NCBI RefSeq assembly: GCF_963678635.1
Contig: NC_087071.1
Location: 6,277,624 to 6,341,623, forward strand
Length of the DNA: 64,000 bases
Source: Symsagittifera roscoffensis
Taxonomy: Eukaryota; Xenacoelomorpha; Acoela; Convolutidae
Direction: 5' to 3'
The notes under the pieces: generated by a model
Database searches by the model: none
What the model was told of the DNA's origin: nothing
Seen by the model: the letters and a program-made list of their open reading frames with translations, nothing else
Made by a program: the position numbers and the translations under genes
Shown: one piece after another, positions 8,943 through 19,700 of the stretch
How positions within the stretch are numbered: position 1 is the stretch's first letter
How the letters are laid out: each line of letters begins with the position of its first letter

Positions 8943-11557
8943 CGTGGGCTAAAAAAATGATTATTTTGAGACTGAAAAGCGGTGGTATGGGGTTGTTCAA
9001 TAATTTGTTCATAAGTATTATCATCTTGTGACTGGTGTGTCATTATATGTTGGATGGGACTTTGTGATGTGGTGAGTCGAAAATTTGGATTATGTGTGAT
9101 GGCTAAATTTCGAAAATTTCGTGGGACTAGGGATAGTGGATGGTTATTTGGTAGGGGTGGTAATTGTGGTGCCGTTGGCGTTATGTCTACATTGTTATGT
9201 TCTTCGTCGTATGTATTTTGTCGTGTTGCTATTTTTGTGTTGTATTCTTTTATTTGTGCGTCTAAAAGAATTTTGTTTATAGATGTAGAAAAGATTCCAA
9301 AAAATCCTGCAAAGAGTATGCGTGCTACGCTTGCTTGTCTGTTTACTTGTGTGTGTATAGCACATGTGTTGTAGATTCCTTTTAAAAGTGAGAAAAGAAA
9401 TCCAATAAAGTTAAACATTGCGTATAAAATAGTCAATTTTTCTAAGATGTAGTACCGCCATCCTAGAAAATCGAGGATCTCATTTTTGAGTGTAACAAAG
9501 CTAAAAATGTTAATTGGTGATATATCTTGGGGACGGTATTTTTCACCGTTTAGATATATATAATCTTTAATGTCTTTAAAATATCCGCTATAGTCTTGCG
9601 TGTAGATATCGGCAAATCCTGCGGTTTCCGCAAGTTTGCGTAAATTTTGGTCTATTGATTGTCTTTGTATAGTGTCCATTTGTGTTAATAATTCTTGGAA
9701 TTGTTGTGTTCTAATGTGATGTTGAATATCTGATTTTGAATAGATTCCTATTGATTGTAAGTCTATATTTGGGTTTCGAGCAATAGCGCGAATGCTTTCT
9801 GGTGAAAATTTTTTGAGTGATTGCATTAATGTGGGATATGGAGTGAGAAGATAATATTTATTTTCATCAGGGTTTAGTTGTACTACATTGTGGCTGTTTT
9901 CTGATCCACATGGGACTGCGGTATCCCAGAAATAGGTTCTTCGTGAAAGTGTATCCACGAAATGTACTTTATTCTTATAAAAGATAGGGATTCTTTTATA
10001 ACATCGTTTATCTTCAAAAACGTATAGTGGTGATACTTTTTTAGTACAAGTATAAAACCATAAGATGTTTCCTTCATAGTCTAAAAAATTTGATCTATTT
10101 CCAGATAATAAGTATCCTGCATAGGGTATTTTTAATACTGCTAGTGCAAGTGATTGTAATATTTGTGTTCGTTCTAATTCGCATAGTTGGTGTAGTGTTT
10201 CTAATTCGGAGAGTGACATTTCTTGAAAAATTCGGCTAATTGTATAATCTAGTTTCATATCTAAATGAATATCATAGTGGATATTACCGAAATATGTAGT
10301 ATTCATTAGTGATAATTCTTGTAAGCGTGTGCTTCTGGTGTCATGGGGTTTTAGATGTCCACCAGGTTGTCCGTTGCTTTTTTCAAAATTAACTGGTATA
10401 TAGGATGTTCCTTCGTTTGGAGGATGACCTGTGGCATATGGGTCAATTTTTATTTTTCCAGTGGTCATGTCGAATCCTTTTTCGTATTCAACTAATATTT
10501 CAGAGTATTGTGTTCTGTGAAGTGGATTCCTGTATTTACATGCAAGTTCTGTTTCTTGATATATTTGAAAACGTGTCAATTTATTTTCTATATTGTGTAT
10601 GTTTCTAAAATTAGTACTTTGTTTTCGTGATGGATGTACTTGTTCATATGGAATTGATTGTATAAAGTATTTTTCGTGAAATTTTATCATACGAGCGTGT
10701 ATTCTTGCTACTTGAAATGTTGTACATGTATCTTCGGGGAACCAAACAATTGTTGCTTGTGTTCTCGTTGTAGGGTCGCAATAACCTTGATCATTTTTAC
10801 AAGGTAATCGGATTCCTTGATAGATCATTGTATTATCTGATAAATCTCGTGTTAGTTGTATTTTTTCGAGTTGTATTTTCCAATCGAAAAACATTATTTC
10901 TTGGTATCCTTTATTTTTTGTGTCTGCTTTGCAGTTTGATGGGTTATTTATACCAATGTGTGGTATCCAATGTTTATCGTGTAGGTCATAGGTTAATCGT
11001 CCGTGTGCGCCGTTATATGGGTATTTTTCGTCTAGTTTTATATGTCCTTGGTGTCTTTCAAGTTGTGATTGATGTACAGAGTCTGAAAAAACTTGAAAGT
11101 TAACTAACTTTCTTTCGGAGTTTTTATTTTGTGTGATGTTTAGTCTAAGTAATTCATTTTTACAATCGTCGGGATTGAGATGTAAAAGACGTTCTATATT
11201 ACTCTGATAGAATGATTCATGGTCAAGTCGGTTTTTGTTTCCGTTCGAGACTTGTGAACAATGTACTTTCTTTTCGGAAAATGTTGCTGTGAATTTATAA
11301 CCTGTAACTGTTGTTGCTCGGGCTTTTGAATAGAGTGTTGCTATTACATTTGTGGTTTCTATAGCTTGTGGTTCTGTTTCACATTGTGATACTTGATTTA
11401 TTGCATATTTATGTAGTGTTTTTTGTTCATTTTCTTCACAATCGTAATGTGTTACTAATAAATCTTGTGGTCCTGTACGAGGGGAAGGGTTTATGTTTTG
11501 ATTTGAGATTACTAGAAAAAGGAGTTGGAGAAAAATTAATAATTTTAGAATATACAT
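8939..11557 (-). CDS. Envelope-like membrane glycoprotein (872 aa)
   Basis: The protein begins with a hydrophobic signal sequence (about residues 3-18). The large ectodomain is rich in Cys and N-glycosylation sites and has an early YDC...C...VHCSQVSNG pattern. Near residues 700-725 there is a strong transmembrane segment (LYAMFNFIGFLFSLLKG), a second hydrophobic stretch follows near 740-757, and the protein ends in a Pro-rich tail of about 110 residues. The place after pol and this topology fit a retroviral-type Env. The N-terminal Cys pattern resembles class III, chuvirus-like glycoproteins captured by other invertebrate LTR elements; that assignment is from memory of the pattern and is tentative. 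The start overlaps the end of the ATG-less ORF upstream by 13 nt. Confidence 0.75.
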   Translation of the reverse strand: MYILKLLIFLQLLFLVISNQNINPSPRTGPQDLLVTHYDCEENEQKTLHKYAINQVSQCETEPQAIETTNVIATLYSKARATTVTGYKFTATFSEKKVHCSQVSNGNKNRLDHESFYQSNIERLLHLNPDDCKNELLRLNITQNKNSERKLVNFQVFSDSVHQSQLERHQGHIKLDEKYPYNGAHGRLTYDLHDKHWIPHIGINNPSNCKADTKNKGYQEIMFFDWKIQLEKIQLTRDLSDNTMIYQGIRLPCKNDQGYCDPTTRTQATIVWFPEDTCTTFQVARIHARMIKFHEKYFIQSIPYEQVHPSRKQSTNFRNIHNIENKLTRFQIYQETELACKYRNPLHRTQYSEILVEYEKGFDMTTGKIKIDPYATGHPPNEGTSYIPVNFEKSNGQPGGHLKPHDTRSTRLQELSLMNTTYFGNIHYDIHLDMKLDYTISRIFQEMSLSELETLHQLCELERTQILQSLALAVLKIPYAGYLLSGNRSNFLDYEGNILWFYTCTKKVSPLYVFEDKRCYKRIPIFYKNKVHFVDTLSRRTYFWDTAVPCGSENSHNVVQLNPDENKYYLLTPYPTLMQSLKKFSPESIRAIARNPNIDLQSIGIYSKSDIQHHIRTQQFQELLTQMDTIQRQSIDQNLRKLAETAGFADIYTQDYSGYFKDIKDYIYLNGEKYRPQDISPINIFSFVTLKNEILDFLGWRYYILEKLTILYAMFNFIGFLFSLLKGIYNTCAIHTQVNRQASVARILFAGFFGIFSTSINKILLDAQIKEYNTKIATRQNTYDEEHNNVDITPTAPQLPPLPNNHPLSLVPRNFRNLAITHNPNFRLTTSQSPIQHIMTHQSQDDNTYEQIIEQPHTTAFQSQNNHFFSPR

Positions 11558-12681
11558 GTGTATGATAATCCTGAGTATGGATTATAAAATGTAATGTAGC
11601 CAATTGTGTTTTTGGTATATCTGTCGTATTTGTATATTACTTCAGTAGTTATAAACGGTGGTGGTAGTGATTGAGCTGTTATGTTAGGTGGGTTTAATGG
11701 GTAGGGATGTTGGGTAATATTGTTTAACTTAACTGTGATTTCAAACTTTAATTGTAAACTGTTTTGTTGGAGTATTTGAATATTGTGATCACGGATATCG
11801 TTGTGAATATCTTGGCGATATTGTAATCTATTAAGTGCCCAGTTATGAAGGCGGTTACTTTCTTGATGTTGTCCAAATAATGGTGGAGGTGCTGTAAATG
11901 TATTCCAATCTAATCTTAAAGGAATATTTATTGATGATTGTTCTCGATATCTGGCGTCGAGATTATTTGGAAAATTTAAGTTAAAAGGTGGTGGTGAAAT
12001 CTGACTTATTGATGGTGTTGATGGTAGTGATAATGTTTCTGGTAGTGATGAGGATGTTGTTGTATCCGTAGAAATATCTATTGGATTATTGACTAAATTT
12101 AATTCACCTTGTGTAAATGAATGTGTTGTCCAATATGGTAGTCGTGATGCCTGGTTTGGGGGGTTAAAGGGATTTTCACGTATTTGTTCAGATGTTGGTG
12201 TTGAACCTAAGTAATCTGATGGTAGGCTTGAGGTGCTACGTTGTGAAAGAAGCGTAGGGGTTTCTGGTAATATACCAATGGGGTTTTCTGGAGTGTTTTG
12301 TGATGGGGATTGAGGTATATCAAAATGGACTCGGGGAGTTTGAAAATTTCTGTTTCGTCGAGGATGTATAATTTGTCTATTTATTTCGACTGTATTTTGG
12401 TTTTGACTAGGATTTCTTATTCTACTTAGTTCTTGTGGTAGTGTTGGGTATAGGTTATATGTTGGTTCGCTTAGAGGTGCTTGTCGTTGAACTGGTTCTA
12501 GTGGTTCTGATAAACGAGCATGTCGTTCTTCAAAAGTGTATGGATTGTCTTGAAAAGAAATTCGTGTAGATGTTTGAGGATTTTGAGTAGTTGAAGGTGG
12601 TGTTGGGTTATCTTGGGATGATGTCGGTGAAGACTGATTCTGTGACTGTTGGGTAGCAATTTTTGATGGATTTTTGAATTG
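11545..12681 (-). CDS. ATG-less 378-codon open frame of the LTR element
   Basis: After a TAA at 12682-12684 the minus strand is open for 378 codons down to a TAA at 11545-11547, with no in-frame ATG and no obvious TTG, CTG or GTG start. The predicted product is Pro/Ser/Thr/Gln/Asn-rich (for example DNPYTFEERHARLSEP, then a more structured C-terminal part with RLHNWALNRLQYRQDIHNDI). The composition resembles the disordered N-terminal parts of ORF3 and Gag in this element. Length, composition and lack of stops make chance unlikely. Expression would need splicing from an upstream ATG exon or non-AUG initiation. Possible acceptors (CAACAG, TCACAG, AATCAG) lie within the first 40 nt or so. The end overlaps the env start. 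Confidence 0.65.
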   Translation of the reverse strand, partial: QFKNPSKIATQQSQNQSSPTSSQDNPTPPSTTQNPQTSTRISFQDNPYTFEERHARLSEPLEPVQRQAPLSEPTYNLYPTLPQELSRIRNPSQNQNTVEINRQIIHPRRNRNFQTPRVHFDIPQSPSQNTPENPIGILPETPTLLSQRSTSSLPSDYLGSTPTSEQIRENPFNPPNQASRLPYWTTHSFTQGELNLVNNPIDISTDTTTSSSLPETLSLPSTPSISQISPPPFNLNFPNNLDARYREQSSINIPLRLDWNTFTAPPPLFGQHQESNRLHNWALNRLQYRQDIHNDIRDHNIQILQQNSLQLKFEITVKLNNITQHPYPLNPPNITAQSLPPPFITTEVIYKYDRYTKNTIGYITFYNPYSGLSYTCIF

Positions 12682-12686
12682 TTACT

Positions 12687-12875
12687 TTAGTGGGAAGGTT
12701 TATGTTTATTATAATATTCTTCCAAAAAAAGAATTAGAAGGATTGTTGCTAGGGCAAATGTGAAGATTGCTTTCTTTATACATTTACATATGGTCAAAAT
12801 GAGGGATGATAAGAATGCTATGAAAATTACAAACAATAAAAAAATATCAGTTCTACTGAAAATTGTTCGTATCAT
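12687..12875 (-). CDS. Small membrane protein of the LTR element (62 aa)
   Basis: A short ATG-initiated frame coding for two hydrophobic helices (about residues 10-28 and 34-50) with a basic Cys-containing turn, and a short hydrophilic tail. It sits between gag-pol and the ATG-less ORF, and its stop is 2 nt before the stop that opens that frame. It could be a viroporin-like or signal-anchor accessory protein; no homolog is recognised. It could also be chance, given its length, but the membrane topology is clear. Confidence 0.45.
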   Translation of the reverse strand: MIRTIFSRTDIFLLFVIFIAFLSSLILTICKCIKKAIFTFALATILLILFLEEYYNKHKPSH

Positions 12876-13700
12876 TTAGACAAGTTGTATAAATCGTACC
12901 TGTGGATATAATCAAGGGTTTTGGAAAGTTGGAGGAATAGTTCGAGAATAGTGTAGAAAATTTAAAAAATGTTAAAAAAAATGATTAGGATTATTAGAAA
13001 AGATTCAAGTATATCAAAAAGAAATATTATAAAGGTTTCAAGTATTGTAAAAAAATGTTTAAGATTTATGAGTATTTGAGTAACTGATTGAGAGAAGAGC
13101 ATTTAAGAAATGATCTTTTGGTCGAATATTTTTTGCTGTTTGAGGCGATTTTCAAGTGTGGTCGGATTATTTATTAGTTTTTTGACAAGTGGGTTGAGTT
13201 TTGTAAAAAATTGTTGGGGGCAATTTTCATGGTGATCGGGAGGTCGTCTTTTTCTTTATTTTTGTTTGTCAAATGATCCGGGGTATGGTGAGATTTTTAT
13301 ACTTTAGGCTAATTAAAATGTTCATTTTGTTACTTTAGGCTAAGTTAACAAATTTGTTTTGGGGGTATTCGTGGTCTGAGTTGGGGAAATATTGTTGATC
13401 TTTGGGTTATTAGATAAGGGAGGGGTACGGTATTATGGTGATATTTATTTTAGTTGTCAAGTTGGAGTGGTTTGCTTATTTTTGACCTGGAGGTCGTAAA
13501 GTTATAGTTATAGATGTGCCTGGAGTTCTATATGATTCGTCTAATTGGTCTTAGTTTGAGTTAGAGAAAGTGACGGATTGGATGAATCCTATTGGTCTAT
13601 TTTGAACTAGAATTATTGCGTACTTGTCAGCATGTTATTTTGAAAAATGTAAATGAAATATGTTTCGGAGGTTTCAAGATTGTGAAGTATAATGTTAAAA
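12876..13700 (-). other. Spacer between gag-pol and the accessory genes
   Basis: About 0.8 kb without a convincing frame on either strand. In complex retroelements this is where acceptors for subgenomic env RNA would lie. In element direction a CCACAG|GTACG-type site precedes the small ORF (near 12900). No terminator or promoter is recognised. Confidence 0.4.
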
Positions 13701-16700
13701 TTACTTTTGAAATTCCACTTTCTTTAAAATTTTAGATTGGGGGATGAATATTTTATAGTTTTTACGTGGTTGATTTCGGAGTCTTGTTGTTTTTCTATTT
13801 TCTGATTTGTCGATTTGTTCTTGGGGTATTATTTGTTCGGTCATTTTTCTATTTTTTCTTTGTTTTGGGGATTCTTTATGGTTTTGTGTATTGTTTTTGG
13901 TGGCGGTTGGTTTTGTGTTTTGATTTTCGGTGGGGTTATCATTTTGTTCTGTGTTTTTCAGATGTGGTTCATTTTGAATGATTTTTAATCCTGTGAAAGA
14001 ATATAATTGAGTTAATTCGCGGAGTGCGTATTCTTTTGGGTAATAAGGTAATAGGTTGTTTCGATGTTGAACGATTTCTTTTTTGTTTGAGTCGGTAATT
14101 TTATATGTGACATCAGTGGGTTTTGCAATTATTTGGTATGGTCCTTTTCGAAGGGGTTGTAATTTTTTAGAAATTCCTTTTTGAGTATTAAAATTAGGTT
14201 TTAAAACAAATGTTCCAATTTTTAATTCGGAGGCTGGTGTAAAACGTGAATTGATTTGTTCATTAATGTTTTGTCTTTGTAATAACTTTTTTGTTATTTT
14301 TTGATAAATTTCATTGTGTTTTTTATCTCTATTTAGAATCCATTCGGTGTGTGTACCGGAGGCTAGTTTAAGAAATTGTGGGTGATGAAAATGATCTTCA
14401 TCGTGTGTATGTAAAGGTAGGTTATAACAAATTGAATCTTCATTTGGTTGACAATAACCTTGTGCGTTTTTATGAGAATTTGCTGTAAACATTATTGGTT
14501 TGCGTGGCTTTTGGTTAAAAACCATTTCGTATGGTGACATTCCTAAAGTTGTCGTAATTTGTGAATTATATGCTAAGGGAAATAATTTTACATCTGCTGA
14601 CCATTCGGTATATTTTGTATCATTTCCGTTGATGATACATCTAAGATATTCTTGTAATGAACGGTTCATACCTTCGACTAAGCCGTTTGTCCAAGGTGCA
14701 TGAGATGTACGTGGTTTGTGTTTAATGTTGTATAAATGACATAGTGTGATAATTTCATTATTTATGAATTCTGTACCGTTGTCTGTAACTAAAATTTCTG
14801 GTAGTCCGAATTTTGCTATCCAGTGTTCATAGAGTGTTGTGTAAGCGTAATAAGCGTTACAATGTGGTACTGGGTTAAGTGCTACATAATGTGTAAATGC
14901 GTCAACAATTACCATAATGTAGGAGTTTCCTTCGGATGAGGGTGAAATTGGTCCTTTGGTATCAAATGAGATACGATGGTTAAAGTACAAACTTTGTCCT
15001 TTAAAATCTTGTTTTTGTGCTATTTGTTTTTGATTTGGGTAAGGTTTATTTAGTTGACATACTATACAATCATTGCATAGTACTTTTATCCAAATTGGTG
15101 CATTTGGGAAGTAAAAATTTTGTATAAAATTTGAATATGTTTTTTCTGATCCAGAGTGTCCTTTAATATTTTGTGTATGTGAAATATTAAAAGCTATAAG
15201 AATCATACTTAAAGGGAGACAGGGAACTGTAGATTCATTTAGGTTATACTCTAAAAGGTCTGTATTTTCGTTAATTGTTGTGTTGTTAAATTTACGAAAG
15301 TATCGGAGGAGTGTTTTGTTTCCTAGAATGGTTGAATCTGCCTTGACAGGTTTAGTTTTATATTTGTGCCATGATTTTAGTTGTCTAATTATCGGGTCAA
15401 GATTTTGATACTGTTTCAGTGTTGAAATTGTAATCGTTTCTGTTGGAGGGAGAAAAATGTTTTCAATTTCGAATTTAGATAAGGGTATTGTATCAAGTGG
15501 GTCGTGGAGGTCAAAAACTTGATTTATTGTGTATTTTGAATCATTTGTTTGTGGTCCTGATAAATTTATTTTATCAGTTAAATTTTCTTTTTCAATTAGT
15601 GGAAAATGGTCTTTCTTAGGTGGGTGTTGTTTTGTTCGTTTTTGTTGGGTGTTATTTTTTATCCATTGAGAATATGGGATTGGTTTGAAAGTTGATGTTC
15701 CAAGTAAATCAACTTCATAATGATTATTTTGACAATCTAGATAAAGTGGGAAATGTTGTAAATTATTTATTTGTGATTGTTCAATATCAGTTTGTACTGC
15801 ATATTTGCATTCCAATCGGGGTGATGTTTCGTTTTCTGCAAGGTAGAATTTTATGTTTTTGGGTATTTCAACTGTTGTTTTTCGTGTAAGTAATTCAGGT
15901 GGTGTATTTCGACTTAAGGTGTCTGGTAATGCAAGATTTTTTCCTGCAGTCCAAACTATATGTAAGTTTGGAAATTTCATTAGAATTAGTTGAAATCTGT
16001 AAACTCGGTGGTTTGGGTTAGATTTTTGTGTAAAGAGAAAGATGATTGGTTTATGGTCTGTGAATAGAACTGTTGGATGTTTTGATCCAAGTATCAGAAA
16101 TTCATATTCTGTCAGTGTATATATTATGGCTGTACATTCTCTCATTAGAGTTGAGAGTCGTAGCTCTGCTTGAGTGAATAATCGAGAATTTGCTGATATG
16201 AGGTTCATTTTATTTGTACCATTATGTGATTGTAATAGTGCTGCACCGATGCCAAAGTTCGAAGCATCGCACATTGCATAAAATGGTTGATTTGAATCTG
16301 GAACTGTGTTTGAAATTTGTTCAGTTAAAAGTTTCTTTATTTCTTCAAATCGTGTTTGATGTTCTGTGTTCCATTCAAAATTATTTTGTTGTCTAAGGAT
16401 GTTATAAAATGGTCGCAGATATAATTGCATTTTATAAACATATTTACTTAAAAAGTTTAACATTCCAAGAAATTCTTGGATTTTCTTTTTATTTGTTGGT
16501 GGTTGAAGTTTTTGAATAGCGTCAATGCGTGATTTCAATGGAGTGATTGTTTTTCTTTCTATATTATGTCCTAAGAATTTAACTCTTGTCAAAAAGAAGT
16601 GTGATTTATCGGGGGCGGCCTTCAGATTTTCGTTCTGAAGTATTTGGTGATATTTTTCTAAAACATTGAACATCTCGTCTTTTGTTTGTGATTGCATAAA

Positions 16701-19700
16701 AACATCGTCTAAATAGGTGATTGCGTTTTTCTTGAGTATTAGTGGTCTAAAAATTTTGCTCATAAAAGCTGAAAATGCTGCTGGTCCTATGGATATTCCA
16801 TAGAATAAGCGGTTGAATTCATATTGTTGGTTTCCGATAACAAATTGTGTTAAACGTCGTGATTGTTCATCTAGTGGCATTTGATTGTATGCACTATTCA
16901 TATCGGCGGTTGTAAAGTATTTGCCGTTTATTTTTGTTAAAATAACTTGTATTGGTTCAATGGGCCAATTACATTTTGATTCATCTATAAGTGAATTGAG
17001 GTATCTAGCATCGAGAACGATTTTTAATGATTCTCCTTTAGCTAGAATGATAACGGGGTTGATGAATGTGTTCCCTTTTGGTTGTTCTTCTTTATTAACT
17101 GGTGATATAATGTTGTATTGTTCTAAAATATCGAGTAATCTGTTCACTTTATCATGTAAGTGAATTGGTACTTTACTTGCTCTCTGTTTTTTGAAAACTG
17201 CGTCTGGTTTTAACGGGAGATGTAGTGATGAACTGATTTTTCCAACATCGAATTTTGATGTTGCATAGACTGATGAATATTTAATTAGCTGTTTGGCTAA
17301 TTTTTCGAATTCGTCTTGTGTTATTTGTGAATGTTGGAAATTAAACATTGTTAAAAATTTTTGTTGGTCCTCTGTGTAGTTACTTATGTTGAATGTAGGT
17401 TTGAAATATGGAGTTTTTGTGAAATAATCCGTATTTCTGTTTTCGTTACTTATTATATTATTTATAGATAATTCTTCATTAAGAATTGTAGATTGGCAAA
17501 TATCTAGTAATTGGAGTATATTATTTACGCGATAAGCTTTTTCGTGTATTGGTGATATTGTAGCGTTGGTTTCACAATATCCTAGAAGTCCTAAAGGTAA
17601 TGTTACTTGGTAAGGTGTGTTGTTATAGACATGTAAGGAAATGATATCTGAATTCGAATTTTTCAAATATTTTATGGATGAGATTGTGATTTTGAAAAAT
17701 TTGTGAATAGGTTTGAATTCAAAATCTGACATATAAAATTTTTGTTTGTTTTGTTCTTTATCATATTGGTGAACTTGTTTGATTGAAAAATTATAGATGT
17801 TTCCTGATAGTGGTTTTAGGTGTTTTCTTTGTTGGTTAAATATCGGGTAGAATTTTGAAAAGAATGGTGGTTGTTTATTTAATCTTTGAAAAAATGTTAA
17901 GGATGTCTCTTTTGTTTTTGTATATTTATCTTTGATTAATATTTTACTATTTAGTATGTTAATTGTTGGTATATACTTCGAAATAAATGGTATTCCAATG
18001 ATATTATATTTAATATCAGTGATATGGAATATTTGTTTAAATGGCTTATTTAAAATTTTGTCTTGCTCCATTGTTCTGGTGGGGAGGAGAAATAATTGGA
18101 TTTTTCCGTAGTTTATCAATGTTGATCCTTGTGCTGTTGCTAACTTACTGGAGGTTTCAAGAGGTGTTAGCTTTGGGTGTAAAGTTTTTATTTCATTCCA
18201 TGTGGGGATGTTTATTATGTTTGATTCTGCTCCTGAATCAATTAAAAAATCTATTTCAAGGTCTGGTGGTTGAAATTCTTTATTTCTTGGGCTTTCTAAG
18301 AGAAATGGTATTGTCCAAATTTTTTCTTTGGGTTGTTCTTTTTGTATATTTTGATAAATGTGGTTTGTATTCAAGCATTTTGTTTTGATATTTTTATTGG
18401 TTTGATTTGTAGTGTTAATCTCATTTGTTTCTTGCGTCGTTGGTGTGGAATTTATGGGTGTAGTGTAATAATTTTGAAGAAATTCTGATTGATTTTCATA
18501 TATGTGTGATGAAAAAGGTTGTTCATATATGACAGATTCATAGTCATTTTCGACTTTTATCATATTGATAGAAAGAGTGTTTTCTGTATCACTTTCTGAA
18601 TCTGATGATGTACAGTTTATTTGATTGAGTTGTAACGTATCAGTTACTGTGTCATCAATACCTGGAGGGTCTGATGTTGTTTCTGGATTAGATTGTACTT
18701 GATTAATATTTCTTTGATGTTTAGGTGTACTACTTCTGTGGCGATTATTAGAATTATTATAGTTATTATTATTCCGGTGTGGTGATTGGGAATAATTTCT
18801 ATAACGATTATTATAACTTGAGTGTCGATTTTGTGAATTATTTCGCGATCTGTTTTGGTAATTATTGTTTGGTCTGTTATAGTTCGATCTATTATATGAG
18901 TTATTCCTTGATTGATTGTTCGGGTAATTCTGGTTTCGGTTGTTTAAATAACTTCTATTTCGATTATAGGAGTAGTTTCTATTCCTATTGTATGATGAAT
19001 TTCGTGATTGGTTGCTTGGATAGTAGTTATTTCTTGATTGGGAATTAGATCTAGAAACAAATTGTTGTGTATTTGAATGTGATCTGGAGTAGTTATTTCG
19101 ACTATTTGGTCTATTGTAGTGATTTTGTGATGAATTATGCGTGTTTCTTCGTTCTGGTGATCTTCCTCTATAACTTGAGTTATATGGTGATTGATTTCTT
19201 GTATAATTTGTATTGTTCGGGAGTGGTTTTCCTGAACTGTTGTTGCTGTAGACTGTTTTGTTCGGTAGATTTTGATCTTTTTTCATGAATTGATAGAATG
19301 ATTTATTTGGTTCTTTATATTTTTGAGGTTTATTTTGATTGTCTTGCTGTTTTTGTCTACATTCGGAAATACTATGTCCGTATCGTCGGCAATAATTACA
19401 CCATTTTTTGAAAGATGGTTTGCCTTTAAAGTTTGGGTTCTTTTCGTAAATATTGAGTATTTCAGTGATTTTTTCAACGAGGTCTGTCTCTGATTCCTGT
19501 ATATTATTAATATTAGTGGGAGTCGTTTCAATTCTGTTAACGTATTGTAATTTCAGATTTTCCGTTTCTTCTAGTTTCATCGTGATTTCTGCTTGTTCTA
19601 ATTTGTCTACTAGTTTTCGAAAATCTAAATCGGGTTCTCGAATCGAAGAAGGATGGGATGCTCTCTTTTTTATTGCTATTTTCCTTAATTGTGGTGTTAA

